Below are positions 43,983 to 52,886 of a DNA stretch of 64,000 bases, piece after piece. Every line of letters starts with the position of its first letter. Position 1 is the stretch's first letter. Under the pieces are notes generated by a model. The model had not been told where the DNA came from. It worked only from the letters and a program-made list of their open reading frames with translations, and did not search any database. The stretch comes from Negativicutes bacterium (GTDB taxonomy: Bacteria; Bacillota; Negativicutes; Anaeromusales; Anaeromusaceae): assembly GCA_009929485.1 (NCBI GenBank), contig SAAJ01000010.1:20904-84903 (forward strand). Reading direction: 5' to 3'. A program made the position numbers and the translations under genes.

Positions 43983-44801
43983 ATGACCACCACACCGCAT
44001 CGTTTGGCCGTCATCGGCGGCACAGGAGTATACGATCCCCGTATGCTGAGTTCTCTTTGGGAAGATACCATGTCGACGCCCTTTGGCTCGGTTCCGTATC
44101 AAGTGGGACGTTTGGAAGGTCAGGAAGTTGTCTTTTTGTCACGTCATGGCGCTGGACATTCCATACCGCCGCATTTAATTAACTACCGGGCGAATATCTA
44201 CGCTTTAAAAAAGCTGGGTGTTGTGGCTGTTTTGGCCACGACAGCTGTCGGCTCGCTGCGCCTGGAATATAAGCCAGGCGATTTTGTTGCGGTAGACCAG
44301 TTTCTTGATTTTACGAAAAATCGCGTCAATACTTTTTTTGACGGCGGTCGCCGCGGCGTAGTGCACGTAGACGTTACCCAGCCTTATTGTCCTTCGTTGC
44401 GCGCCGTTCTGGCCGAAAGCGCCCAGGAAACCGGTATAACTCTTCACTCCCAGGGCTGTTACGTCTGTGCAGAAGGGCCGCGCTTTGAAACACCGGCGGA
44501 AGTTCGGCTTTTTGCGTCTTTCGGAGGCGACGTTGTGGGCATGACCAATATACCGGAAGCCGTGCTGGCAAGAGAAGCGGAAATGTGCTATGCCACTGTT
44601 TCCATGGTCACGAATTACGGTGCAGGAATTTCGTCGCAAAATCTCACCCATGGCGAAGTTGTCGAGATCATGAAACAAAATAGCGCCAAGCTGCGCTTGC
44701 TTTTAGAAAAAACGCTGACTCGCATTAAGGCGGAAGCGGACTGCTCCTGCCGCCACGCGCTGCAAGAGTACGGCGGCTTTGACATGACGAAATTTGAGTA
44801 A
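43983..44801 (+). CDS. mtnP: S-methyl-5'-thioadenosine phosphorylase
   Basis: 272 residues. Family signatures: VIGGTGVYDPRML at the phosphate site, FLSRHGAGHSIPPHLINYR, VAVDQFLDFTKNR, CAEGPRFETPAEVR and GMTNIPEAVLAREAEMCYA. It phosphorolyses methylthioadenosine to adenine and methylthioribose 1-phosphate, the substrate of MtnA encoded next. Some members also use 5'-deoxyadenosine or inosine. RBS TAGGAGGCG. Confidence 0.92.
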   Translation: MTTTPHRLAVIGGTGVYDPRMLSSLWEDTMSTPFGSVPYQVGRLEGQEVVFLSRHGAGHSIPPHLINYRANIYALKKLGVVAVLATTAVGSLRLEYKPGDFVAVDQFLDFTKNRVNTFFDGGRRGVVHVDVTQPYCPSLRAVLAESAQETGITLHSQGCYVCAEGPRFETPAEVRLFASFGGDVVGMTNIPEAVLAREAEMCYATVSMVTNYGAGISSQNLTHGEVVEIMKQNSAKLRLLLEKTLTRIKAEADCSCRHALQEYGGFDMTKFE

Positions 44802-44817
44802 AAGGGGAACGGCTTTC

Positions 44818-45873
44818 ATGAAAACCATGAAATGGAAAGACGGCTGCCTTTGGCTTTTGGATCAAACAGCGCTGCCGCTAGAAGAATCCCAGCGTTGCTG
44901 TGAAGATTACCAGGCTGTAGCTGACGCCATCTGTAAATTGGAAGTACGAGGCGCCCCGGCGATTGGCGCTGCAGCCGCCTACGGTCTAGTACTGGGAGCT
45001 AAAAGCGTTGAGCATGCCGACGACTTTTCTGCGCAATTACAGCGCATTGCCAAAGAACTTAACGCCACAAGGCCTACTGCTGTTAATTTATCCTGGGCCA
45101 TTAAGCGCATGCTGCAAGCAGCCCAAGCCCATGAGCACCAGCCGCCTGCCGTAATTGTTGCGGCTTTGGAAGAAGAAGCAAATGCTATTGCCCGCGAAGA
45201 TGTGCTGATTAACCAGCGTATGTCCCGGTTTGGGGCTGCTTTATTTGATGCATCCAATCCCATAACGGTTCTGACGCACTGCAACGCTGGTTCGCTGGCC
45301 ACGGTCGAACAGGGAACCGCCTTAGGCGTTATTCGTGAAGCCTACCGACAAGGAGGCGTCAGCGGAGTCTACGCTGACGAGACCAGACCGCTATTGCAAG
45401 GCGCCCGCTTAACGGCTTGGGAGCTTTCCAAGGATTCTATTCCTGTTACGCTGATTACGGATAATATGGCTGGCTATGTTATGAAATTAGGCCGTGTCAA
45501 AGCGGTTATTGTCGGAGCTGACCGCATTGCCGCTAATGGCGATGTGGCCAATAAAATCGGCACCTATAGCGTAGCGGTTTTGGCGAAAGAACATGGTTTG
45601 CCTTTTTACGTAGCCGCGCCGTTTTCTACTTTTGATGTTTCCCTGGCTACCGGAGAGGGTATTCCCATTGAAGAACGGCACGCAAGCGAAGTTACGCATT
45701 TTGCGGGTAAAGCCACCGCTCCACAAGGCATTGCGGTCTTCAATCCGGCATTTGATGTAACGCCTCACGAATATGTATCTGCCATTATTACCGAGTACGG
45801 CGTTCTGCGGGCGCCTTATGACCAAGCCATTGCCGCCATGCGCCAACAAGCGGCGCAGCCTGCGCAACAATAA
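44818..45873 (+). CDS. mtnA: Methylthioribose-1-phosphate isomerase
   Basis: 351 residues. RGAPAIGAAAAYGLVLGA, LTHCNAGSLATVEQG with catalytic Cys155, YADETRPLLQGARLT and GADRIAANGDVANKIGTY with Asp235 match the MtnA branch of the eIF2B-like family (Cys160 and Asp240 in B. subtilis). It isomerises the aldose phosphate from MtnP to methylthioribulose 1-phosphate. ATG 44818 follows AAAAGGGGAA. Confidence 0.95.
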   Translation: MKTMKWKDGCLWLLDQTALPLEESQRCCEDYQAVADAICKLEVRGAPAIGAAAAYGLVLGAKSVEHADDFSAQLQRIAKELNATRPTAVNLSWAIKRMLQAAQAHEHQPPAVIVAALEEEANAIAREDVLINQRMSRFGAALFDASNPITVLTHCNAGSLATVEQGTALGVIREAYRQGGVSGVYADETRPLLQGARLTAWELSKDSIPVTLITDNMAGYVMKLGRVKAVIVGADRIAANGDVANKIGTYSVAVLAKEHGLPFYVAAPFSTFDVSLATGEGIPIEERHASEVTHFAGKATAPQGIAVFNPAFDVTPHEYVSAIITEYGVLRAPYDQAIAAMRQQAAQPAQQ

Positions 45874-45899
45874 GTACAAATAAAAAGGAGAATGACACT

Positions 45900-47144
45900 A
45901 TGACTACTTCCATGATTCGCGACAGCAAACTGGCCCCCGGCGGCCACGACAAAATCAATTGGGTAAAAAACTTCATGCCTGTACTCAGCCTTTTGGATAA
46001 AGATTTGAGTAAAGAACAGCCGCTCAAAGGCAAGCGAATCGTTATCACCATGCATTTGGAAGCGAAAACCGCTTACTTGGCTTTGGTTCTTAAAAATGCC
46101 GGCGCTGAAGTAGCCATTACCGGCAGCAACCCGCTTTCTACGCAAGATGACGTGGCGGCGGCGCTGAGCGAGCAAGGCGTTTCTGTTTTCGCTTGGCATG
46201 GCTGCACCGATAAAGAATACGAAACCTTCCTGCATCGCGCTTTGGATACCAAACCGGACATCATCGTTGACGACGGCGGCGATCTGGTTTCCTTGCTGCA
46301 CGGCGAACGCAGCGACTTGGCCGCTAATATCCTTGGCGGCGCCGAAGAGACCACTACCGGCGTACATCGTTTGCGCGCCCTGGCGGAAGAGGGAAGACTG
46401 AAATTCCCAATGGTTGCAGCTAATGATGCTTATTGCAAATACCTCTTTGACAATCGTTACGGTACCGGCCAATCGACTTGGGACGGCATCATGCGTACTA
46501 CCAACCTCACCGTGACTGGCAAGACCGTTGTTGTCGCCGGCTACGGCTGGTGCGGCAAAGGCGTTTCCATGCGCGCCAAGGGCCTAGGAGCCAATGTCAT
46601 CGTTACCGAAATTGATCCCATTAAAGCCATTGAAGCCGTATTTGACGGTTTCCAGGTTATGCCTATGGAGGAAGCCGCCAAGCAAGGAGATATTTTTGTA
46701 ACCGTCACCGGCTGCAAGGATGTTATCCGCAAAGAGCATATCGAAGTCATGAAAACTGGCGCGATTCTTTCTAATGCCGGCCATTTCGATGTGGAAATCA
46801 ACAAAGGCGATCTAGATGCTTTAGCCGTGCAAAAGCGAACCGCTCGCCACAATATTGAAGAATACTTGATGGCAGACGGCCGCCGCATCTATCTGTTGGC
46901 GGAAGGACGTCTGGTAAACCTGGCCTCCGGTGACGGCCATCCGGCAGAAATCATGGATTTGTCTTTCGCGGTGCAGGCCATGGCAGTTCTGCATATTTTG
47001 AACCACCATCAAGAGATGGATAACTCCGTTCACACCGTTTCCGATGATCTAAACAAGGAAATTGCCAGCTATAAGCTGAAAGCCATGGGCTTTGGCATTG
47101 ACGCCCTTTCTGCAGAACAGGAATCCTATTTGAAACAGGCTTAA
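45900..47144 (+). CDS. ahcY: Adenosylhomocysteinase (SAH hydrolase)
   Basis: 414 residues, the shorter archaeal/thermophile-like form that lacks the insertion of the long enzymes. TMHLEAKTAYLALVLKNAGA, DDGGDLVSLLHGERSD, MVAANDAYCKYLFDNRYGTG, NAD-binding VVAGYGWCGKGVS and the C-terminal helices are clear. It splits S-adenosylhomocysteine (or in some archaea S-inosylhomocysteine) to homocysteine and a nucleoside. Its place inside an MTA salvage cluster beside an MTA/SAH deaminase is notable. RBS AAAGGAGAA. Confidence 0.95.
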   Translation: MTTSMIRDSKLAPGGHDKINWVKNFMPVLSLLDKDLSKEQPLKGKRIVITMHLEAKTAYLALVLKNAGAEVAITGSNPLSTQDDVAAALSEQGVSVFAWHGCTDKEYETFLHRALDTKPDIIVDDGGDLVSLLHGERSDLAANILGGAEETTTGVHRLRALAEEGRLKFPMVAANDAYCKYLFDNRYGTGQSTWDGIMRTTNLTVTGKTVVVAGYGWCGKGVSMRAKGLGANVIVTEIDPIKAIEAVFDGFQVMPMEEAAKQGDIFVTVTGCKDVIRKEHIEVMKTGAILSNAGHFDVEINKGDLDALAVQKRTARHNIEEYLMADGRRIYLLAEGRLVNLASGDGHPAEIMDLSFAVQAMAVLHILNHHQEMDNSVHTVSDDLNKEIASYKLKAMGFGIDALSAEQESYLKQA

Positions 47145-47162
47145 ATCAAGGAGGGCGCTACA

Positions 47163-47831
47163 ATGTTTGAAGTTTCTTGCCAACAGCTTGTGCTGGCCGG
47201 GCAAAGTCTTTTGGCTAAAGGCTTGGTTGCAGGGACCTGGGGCAACCTCAGCCTGCGCGTAGCTGAAGATCAAGTAGCGATTACTCCTTCCGGCCGTGAG
47301 TATGGCTCCTTAAAAAGCGAAGATGTTGTTATCGTCGATCTAAACGGCCAGGTTGTTTTCCAGGCATCTGGCCGTACCGCTTCTTCGGAAATGCCTCTTC
47401 ATTTGGCGATCTATCAAGCACGGCCGGATATTATGGCTATTGTTCACACGCACAGTGTTCACGCTAGTGCTTGCGCCGTAGCCCATAAGCCCATTCCTCC
47501 GGTGATTGAAGACATAGTGCAATTAGCGGGCGGCGAAATTCCTTTAGCGCCGTATGCTCTGCCTGGAACCCAAGAACTGGCGGCCCAAGCTGCCGCCACT
47601 CTTGGCTCCAAACAGGCCGTATTACTGGCCAATCATGGAGCAGTATGCTGCGGTACTACTTTGGCGGAAGCCATGACAGCAGCAGAATTAGTAGAAAAAG
47701 CGGCGCAAATTTATCTTTATGCCAATCTTTTAGGAGGAGCCAAGGCCTTAAGCGACGAAGATGTAAACATTATGCATGAATTTTACGTTTCGCATTATCG
47801 CAAGCGGAGAGGGGATACAGGGAATGACTGA
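47163..47831 (+). CDS. Class II aldolase/adducin family protein, candidate methylthioribulose-1-phosphate aldolase
   Basis: 222 residues. The class II aldolase set is complete: catalytic Glu76 (SEMPLH) and zinc ligands His95, His97 (IVHTHSVHAS) and His158 (LANHGAV), aligned with E73, H92, H94 and H155 of fuculose-1-phosphate aldolase. MtnB dehydratase belongs to the same superfamily. Following MtnP and MtnA, with no mtnC, mtnD, mtnW or mtnX in view, a retro-aldol split of (deoxy/methylthio)ribulose 1-phosphate to DHAP plus an aldehyde is the most economical role; this is inference. RBS AAGGAGGGC. Confidence 0.75.
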   Translation: MFEVSCQQLVLAGQSLLAKGLVAGTWGNLSLRVAEDQVAITPSGREYGSLKSEDVVIVDLNGQVVFQASGRTASSEMPLHLAIYQARPDIMAIVHTHSVHASACAVAHKPIPPVIEDIVQLAGGEIPLAPYALPGTQELAAQAAATLGSKQAVLLANHGAVCCGTTLAEAMTAAELVEKAAQIYLYANLLGGAKALSDEDVNIMHEFYVSHYRKRRGDTGND

Positions 47832-49113
47832 ACGCATCTTGATTCGCAATATCGAATATTGGAGCCCGGATGGAACGGTAGTCACCGGCGATCTAGCCAT
47901 TGCAGAAGGAAAATTTGCTCATGTAGGCACAGTACCTGAAGACTGGGCGGCAGATCGCATTATGGAAGGCAAAGATCTCTTAGCCATGCCTGGCTTCATT
48001 AATACACATACTCATGCGGCGATGAGTCTATTTCGAAGTTATGCCGATGATATGCAGCTCATGGACTGGCTGCAAGAGAAGATTTGGCCGGCAGAGGCTC
48101 GCTTAGAAGCGGATGATGTCTACTGGGGAACGCAGCTGTCTATTGCGGAAATGCTGCGCACCGGCACTACCACTTTTGCCGATATGTACTTTTTCATGCC
48201 GGATGCAGCGCGCGCTGTCGCCGAAAGCGGCATTCGCGCCAGCCTAGCCCGAGGCATGGCTGGTGTGGCGCCAAATGCGGAAACGGCACTGACCGAAAGC
48301 GCTTCCTTCTTCCGGGAATTTCACGGCGCCGCTGATGGCCGAATCACCGTCATGCTCGGACCGCATGCGCCTTATACCTGCCCGCCTGCCTATTTGGAAC
48401 GCGTGGTTTCCATGGCCCATTGCCTGAAAGCCAACATTCACATCCATCTGGCGGAAACAATAGGCGAAGTGGAGGATTGCAAAAAGGACCATGGCGCTAC
48501 GCCCATGGCTTTGATGGAACGCCTTGGTCTGCTGGAATGCGGCGTCTTGGCTGCTCATTGCGTGCATCTCTCACAGGAAGATATCGAACTAATGGTGCGT
48601 CGCAACGTCCGTGTAGCTCATAATCCCGGCAGCAATCTGAAGCTGGCCAGCGGCATTGCACCGGTGCCGGCTATGTTGAAAGCCGGTTTATGCGTGGCCC
48701 TTGGCACCGACGGAGCCGCTAGTAACAATAATTTGGATATGTTGGAAGAAGTCCGTTTGGCGGCAACTCTGCATAAGGCTAATACCGGCGATCCATTGGC
48801 CGTATCCGCAAGTGAAGCCTTGCAGATGGCTACTAGCGCGGGCGCCCTTGCCTTAGGCTTGGAGCAGCAAATTGGTCAAATTGCTCCCGGTAAAAAAGCG
48901 GACTTGACTCTTTGGAACATGAACGGCTTGCATTGGCAGCCTCGTTATGATCGTATTTCTCTTCTGGCTTATGCCGCTAATGCCCTCGACGTGCACTCCG
49001 TCTTGGTCGATGGCAAAGTACTGCTGGACAATAGCGAGTTCACAACCATCGATATTGAACGACTGCGCCATGAAGTGGCTGTACGCAGCCAGCGTCTTAC
49101 TGCTCGTAACTAA
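47824..49113 (+). CDS. mtaD: 5-methylthioadenosine/S-adenosylhomocysteine deaminase
   Basis: 429 residues, amidohydrolase superfamily. Metal ligands appear in GFINTHTHAAMSLFRS, HIHLAET and AAHCVHLS, with the catalytic-site TDGAASNNNLDML. The sequence matches the MtaD/DadD group, which deaminates MTA, SAH, 5'-deoxyadenosine or adenosine to the inosine form. It overlaps the aldolase gene by eight bases, so translation is coupled. Chlorohydrolase-type names sometimes attached to homologues are less precise. Confidence 0.88.
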   Translation: MTERILIRNIEYWSPDGTVVTGDLAIAEGKFAHVGTVPEDWAADRIMEGKDLLAMPGFINTHTHAAMSLFRSYADDMQLMDWLQEKIWPAEARLEADDVYWGTQLSIAEMLRTGTTTFADMYFFMPDAARAVAESGIRASLARGMAGVAPNAETALTESASFFREFHGAADGRITVMLGPHAPYTCPPAYLERVVSMAHCLKANIHIHLAETIGEVEDCKKDHGATPMALMERLGLLECGVLAAHCVHLSQEDIELMVRRNVRVAHNPGSNLKLASGIAPVPAMLKAGLCVALGTDGAASNNNLDMLEEVRLAATLHKANTGDPLAVSASEALQMATSAGALALGLEQQIGQIAPGKKADLTLWNMNGLHWQPRYDRISLLAYAANALDVHSVLVDGKVLLDNSEFTTIDIERLRHEVAVRSQRLTARN

Positions 49114-49133
49114 GGAACCGAGGAGGAATTTAC

Positions 49134-50309
49134 TTGTTTCATCCAGTTTGCTCTGAACGGTTGAACGGACTTTCGTCCGCTGTTTTTTCGGAAATTGACG
49201 CTTTGCGCCGCGCGGAAGAAGCCAAAGGCCGCGACATCATTACCTTGAGTATTGGCAGTCCCGACTTAGCTCCAGCGCCGCATATTGTTGATGCTTTATG
49301 CAACGCCGCTAGGGAGGGGCATCAGTATCGCTACGCCTTGTCACGCGGCAAAAGCGAACTGCTGGAAGCTATGGCGCAGTGGTATCAAGATAAGTTTGAC
49401 GTCACTCTTTGCCCGGAAACAGAAGTACATACGCTGATGGGTTCCCAGGACGGTCTGGCTCACATCGCTCTTTGCCTGCTTAACCCGGGCGATGTAGTGC
49501 TGGTTCCCGATCCAGGATATCCGATTTTCAGCGCAGGACCTTTGGTAGCCGGCGCCGAATTATATCATATGCCTTTGCGCAAAGAAAATGAATTTTTACC
49601 TGACTTGGAAGCCATTCCGGCAGACATTCGCAAGCGCGCCAAGCTGATGATTCTAAACTATCCCAATAATCCTTTAGCAGCTGTGGCGAACGAAGAATTT
49701 TTTGGCAAGGTAGTGGCTTTTGCCCAACAAAATGAAATTGTTGTTTGCCATGATTTTGCCTATAGCGAGCTGGTCTTTGACGGCTATCGCCCGCCAAGCT
49801 TTCTGGCAACACCCGGAGCCAAGGAAGTCGGTATTGAATTTCACTCTCTTTCCAAAACGTACAACATGGCGGGCTGTCGGGTAGGGTTCGCTTTAGGTAA
49901 TGCAGAGGTCATATCCTATCTAGGACGCCTTAAATCCAATTTTGATTATGGTATTTTCCTTCCCGTCCAGGAAGCCGCTATCGCCGCACTGCGCGGACCA
50001 CAGCAGGCTGTTCAGGATACGGCCGCCATCTACCAACGTCGCCGAGATCTTTTGATTGACGGCTTAGGCGCTTGCGGCTGGCAGATTCCCAAGCCTAAAG
50101 GCACCATGTTTGTTTGGGCGCCGGTGCCAACAAAGGAAACCTCTATGGAATTTACCTTATCCTGGTTACGTGAAGCAGGGGTAGCCGTAGTGCCGGGAAG
50201 CGCTTTCGGACCACAAGGAGAAGGATATGTACGCATCGCCTTGGTAGAAGAAGAAGCAAGTTTACAAAAAGCAGTCGATCGTACCGTGCACTGGTTGAAA
50301 AAAAGCTAA
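49134..50309 (+). CDS. Class I/II PLP aminotransferase
   Basis: 391 residues, fold type I. Lys241 in HSLSKTYNMAGCRVGF is the PLP lysine; LGPG-type substrate-binding regions include VLVPDPGYPIF and ILNYPNNPLAAV. The sequence resembles the LL-diaminopimelate aminotransferase/MtnE-like group. In this cluster it may transaminate an amino acid to or from the oxo acid of methionine salvage (KMTB), but no ketoacid-producing partner is present, so substrate is open. TTG start behind GAGGAGGAA. Confidence 0.85.
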   Translation: MFHPVCSERLNGLSSAVFSEIDALRRAEEAKGRDIITLSIGSPDLAPAPHIVDALCNAAREGHQYRYALSRGKSELLEAMAQWYQDKFDVTLCPETEVHTLMGSQDGLAHIALCLLNPGDVVLVPDPGYPIFSAGPLVAGAELYHMPLRKENEFLPDLEAIPADIRKRAKLMILNYPNNPLAAVANEEFFGKVVAFAQQNEIVVCHDFAYSELVFDGYRPPSFLATPGAKEVGIEFHSLSKTYNMAGCRVGFALGNAEVISYLGRLKSNFDYGIFLPVQEAAIAALRGPQQAVQDTAAIYQRRRDLLIDGLGACGWQIPKPKGTMFVWAPVPTKETSMEFTLSWLREAGVAVVPGSAFGPQGEGYVRIALVEEEASLQKAVDRTVHWLKKS

Positions 50310-50348
50310 ATTACAGCAATATCCAGATTGACAAAGGAGGAATTGTCA

Positions 50349-50696
50349 ATGAAAGCATTGAATTTTTATTCATCCAATTACCATGTACAGTTAGTCTGCC
50401 GCCGCAAATCCTGTACCATCCGCTTTGGTGATAAGCGCAGCAAATATCAAGAGGGCGATATTGTCTGGGTAACGGTGGGCAAACGGTTTCATCAGCGTAA
50501 GAAAATATATGCAGCCGTTATTGACCGCGTTTTGGTCAAACCCATCGGTCAATTAACCCGTGAAGACCTGCAAGGAGAAAATCCGGATATTGCCAGCGTT
50601 GAAGAACTGACCCGTTTCTTAGAAGGGGTCTACGAGCGCAGCATTGCTCCAGACGATACGGTAACAGTTGTTTATTTTTCAGAAATCATTGAGTAA
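50349..50696 (+). CDS. ASCH/PUA-like domain protein
   Basis: 115 residues. MKALNFYSSNYHVQLVCRRK, then SCTIRFGDKRSKYQEGDIVW and VTVGKRF, resemble the ASCH/PUA-like RNA-binding beta-barrel (K-x-x-T-I-R-x-G). The C-terminal half (TREDLQGENPDIASVEELTR) is typical of ASCH proteins as well. Function unknown; RNA or modified-nucleotide binding is likely. It ends the MTA/SAH cluster and is followed by a terminator. RBS AAAGGAGGAA at good spacing supports the ATG at 50349. Confidence 0.8.
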   Translation: MKALNFYSSNYHVQLVCRRKSCTIRFGDKRSKYQEGDIVWVTVGKRFHQRKKIYAAVIDRVLVKPIGQLTREDLQGENPDIASVEELTRFLEGVYERSIAPDDTVTVVYFSEIIE

Positions 50697-50711
50697 CATT
50701 TCATGATATAA

Positions 50712-50752
50712 TAAACCGAAGCTGTCTTATTGACAATTTCGGTTTATTTTTA
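50712..50752 (+). terminator. Terminator after the ASCH-like gene
   Basis: AAACCGAA / TTCGGTTT with inner TGTC / GACA stem, followed by ATTTTTA. Confidence 0.75.
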
Positions 50753-50831
50753 TATTTAAGGAAAATTATGCTTTTGTAGCATGATTCCTTAATGAAAATG
50801 ACGCTAAAACAAAACAGGGAGTGTGTTGTTC

Positions 50832-51413
50832 ATGTCCAACAAGAAAGTAACTGTAGGTATTTCCGCCCGCCACGTTCATGTGACTAGAGAGCATTTGGAA
50901 ATTCTGTACGGAGCCGGTTACCAGTTGACCAATAAAAAAGATCTCTCTCAGCCTGGACAGTTTGCTTCTAATGAAACCGTTGATGTTGTTACGGAAAAAT
51001 CCACTTTTAAAAATGTGCGTATTCTCGGACCAGAGCGCAGCAAAAGCCAAGTAGAAGTTTCCATGAGCGATGCCATGAAATTGGGCCTAAAAAATATTCC
51101 TGTACGTGATTCCGGCGATTTAGCGGGCACTCCAGGAGCTAAACTGGTTGGTCCTAAAGGCGAAGTAGAGTTGAAGGAAGGCGTCATTGTAGCTTCCCGC
51201 CATATCCATATGACTCCTGCTGAAGCAGCTACTTTTGGAGTTAAAGACAAAGATACCGTTAAAGTCCGCTGTGGCGGCGAACGCGGCTTGGTTTTTGAAA
51301 ACGTGCTGATTCGCGTTCATGAGCAGTACGCTTTAGAAATGCATGTCGATACTGATGAAGGAAATGCCGCTCTGTGCAAAACAGGGGATCAGCTGGAAGT
51401 CATTGTCGGCTAA
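50832..51413 (+). CDS. pduL: Phosphate propanoyltransferase PduL
   Basis: 193 residues. Two PduL halves carry paired zinc-binding motifs: ISARHVHVTREHLE and VIVASRHIHMTPAEAATFG, and the C-terminal HVDTDEGNAA. PduL interconverts acyl-CoA and acyl phosphate (phosphotransacetylase activity). It is a stand-alone copy, with no microcompartment shell genes nearby and no N-terminal encapsulation peptide, so it likely serves central acetate/propionate fermentation in place of Pta. Terminators lie on both sides. Confidence 0.93.
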   Translation: MSNKKVTVGISARHVHVTREHLEILYGAGYQLTNKKDLSQPGQFASNETVDVVTEKSTFKNVRILGPERSKSQVEVSMSDAMKLGLKNIPVRDSGDLAGTPGAKLVGPKGEVELKEGVIVASRHIHMTPAEAATFGVKDKDTVKVRCGGERGLVFENVLIRVHEQYALEMHVDTDEGNAALCKTGDQLEVIVG

Positions 51414-51466
51414 TGCCGGAATGAACAGTGCTTCTAAACTATAAATGTTAGTGATCAGTATACAAA

Positions 51467-51494
51467 ATACCCGCAATTTTTGCGGGTATTTTTA
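51467..51494 (+). terminator. Terminator after pduL
   Basis: ATACCCGCAA / TTGCGGGTAT perfect stem, TTT loop, TTTTT tail. Confidence 0.9.
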
Positions 51495-51595
51495 TGTACA
51501 AAAGCAGGAATTTTTATGTTAGTTCCGAATAAAGTGAATATACCGAGTTAGTGGTTTACAACATTACAGGCGAAGAGAGGAAAGGGGTTATTTTC

Positions 51596-51799
51596 ATGGC
51601 AAAACCGGTCATCAACGAAGAGCGATGCAAAGGTTGCGGCTTATGCACCGTTGCTTGCCCGAAAAAAATTCTGACATTTGCAGATCATTTCAACAGTAAA
51701 GGCTATCGTCCCGCTTTCTGTACGGACGAATCGCAGTGCATCGGTTGTGCTCTGTGCGGTAAAACTTGTCCAGATGTAGCTATTGAAGTCTATAAATAA
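51596..51799 (+). CDS. korD: Ferredoxin-like delta subunit of 2-oxoacid oxidoreductase
   Basis: 67 residues with two [4Fe-4S] motifs: Cys11, 14, 17, 21 (CKGCGLCTVACP) and Cys48, 51, 54, 58 (CIGCALCGKTCP). It passes electrons from the catalytic subunits to free ferredoxin. It begins the four-gene oxidoreductase operon (delta, alpha, beta, gamma). ATG 51596 follows GAGGAAAGGGG. Confidence 0.92.
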   Translation: MAKPVINEERCKGCGLCTVACPKKILTFADHFNSKGYRPAFCTDESQCIGCALCGKTCPDVAIEVYK

Positions 51800-51814
51800 A
51801 GGGGAGGAAGTACT

Positions 51815-52882
51815 GTGGCTGAAAAAGTTCTAATGAAAGGCAATGAGGCGATAGGTGAAGCTGCCATTGTTGCCGGGTGTCGTCATTATTTTGGCTATCC
51901 CATTACCCCTCAAACCGAACTTACCGAATATATGGCCAAACGCATGCCGAAAATTGACGGGGTGTTTTTACAGGCGGAAAGCGAAATTGCCGCTATCAAT
52001 ATGGTTTATGGAGCAGCCGGTGCAGGCGCTCGTTCCATGACTTCTTCTTCAAGCCCCGGCATTAGCTTAAAGCAAGAAGGAATTTCCTATATTGCAGGGG
52101 CCGAACTGCCTTGTGTCATTGTCAACATTGCTCGTGGAGGCCCGGGCCTGGGCAGTATCCAGCCGGCACAGTCCGACTACTTCCAGGCTACTAAAGGCGG
52201 CGGTCACGGCGACTATCGTCTGATCGTCCTGGCGCCGAACTCTGTACAGGAAATGGTTGACTATACGATTCTTTCCTTTGACTTGGCCGATCAGTATCGC
52301 ACGCCGGTCATGCTTTTGGGCGACGGCGCTTTAGGCCAAATGATGGAGCCTGCCGAATTCAAGGCCAGCACCATCACTCCTCCGGCTAAGCCTTGGGCTG
52401 CAGCTGGCTTGAAAGGCCGTAAAAAACCGAATATCATCAATTCGCTGTATCTCCAGCCGGATGCGATGGAACAGCATAACCTGCATCTGCAGGAAAAGTT
52501 CGCCAAAATTTCCGCTGCTGAAGTTCGCTATGAAGAGCTTTATACAGATGATGCCGAATTGGTCATTGTAGCCTATGGCATTAGCTCCCGTATTGCCCGC
52601 ACAGCGATGGAAAAAGCGCATAAAGAAGGACTGAAAGTCGGCATGCTCCGTCCGATCACTTTGTGGCCTTTCCCCACAGCTCCGCTCGAAGCATTAGCGC
52701 AAAAGGCTTCCGCCTTCCTGACGGTAGAGCTCAGCGCCGGCCAAATGGTCGAAGACGTAAGGCTGGCCGTCGGTAAAGACAAGCCGGTTCATTTCTATGG
52801 ACGCATGGGCGGCGTAATGCCCAGCCCCAATGAAATTTACGAAAAAATCGTTGCTATTATGAGCGGCAAAGGAGGGAAATGA
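51815..52882 (+). CDS. korA: 2-oxoacid:ferredoxin oxidoreductase alpha subunit (KorA/VorB type)
   Basis: 355 residues. Pyrimidine-binding domain (AGCRHYFGYPITPQTELTEY; QAESEIAAINMVYGAAGAGA; SSSSPGISLKQEGISYIAGA) and a C-terminal transketolase-like domain. It oxidises a 2-oxoacid (2-oxoglutarate or a branched-chain 2-oxoacid) to acyl-CoA with reduced ferredoxin. The Kor/Vor choice cannot be made confidently by eye. GTG start behind GGGGAGGAA. Confidence 0.9.
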   Translation: MAEKVLMKGNEAIGEAAIVAGCRHYFGYPITPQTELTEYMAKRMPKIDGVFLQAESEIAAINMVYGAAGAGARSMTSSSSPGISLKQEGISYIAGAELPCVIVNIARGGPGLGSIQPAQSDYFQATKGGGHGDYRLIVLAPNSVQEMVDYTILSFDLADQYRTPVMLLGDGALGQMMEPAEFKASTITPPAKPWAAAGLKGRKKPNIINSLYLQPDAMEQHNLHLQEKFAKISAAEVRYEELYTDDAELVIVAYGISSRIARTAMEKAHKEGLKVGMLRPITLWPFPTAPLEALAQKASAFLTVELSAGQMVEDVRLAVGKDKPVHFYGRMGGVMPSPNEIYEKIVAIMSGKGGK

Positions 52883-52886
52883 TCTC

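Noticed and set aside
45816..46472. 218-residue minus-strand open frame over mtnA/ahcY
   Set aside because: Antisense to two well-recognised enzymes and without protein-family features.
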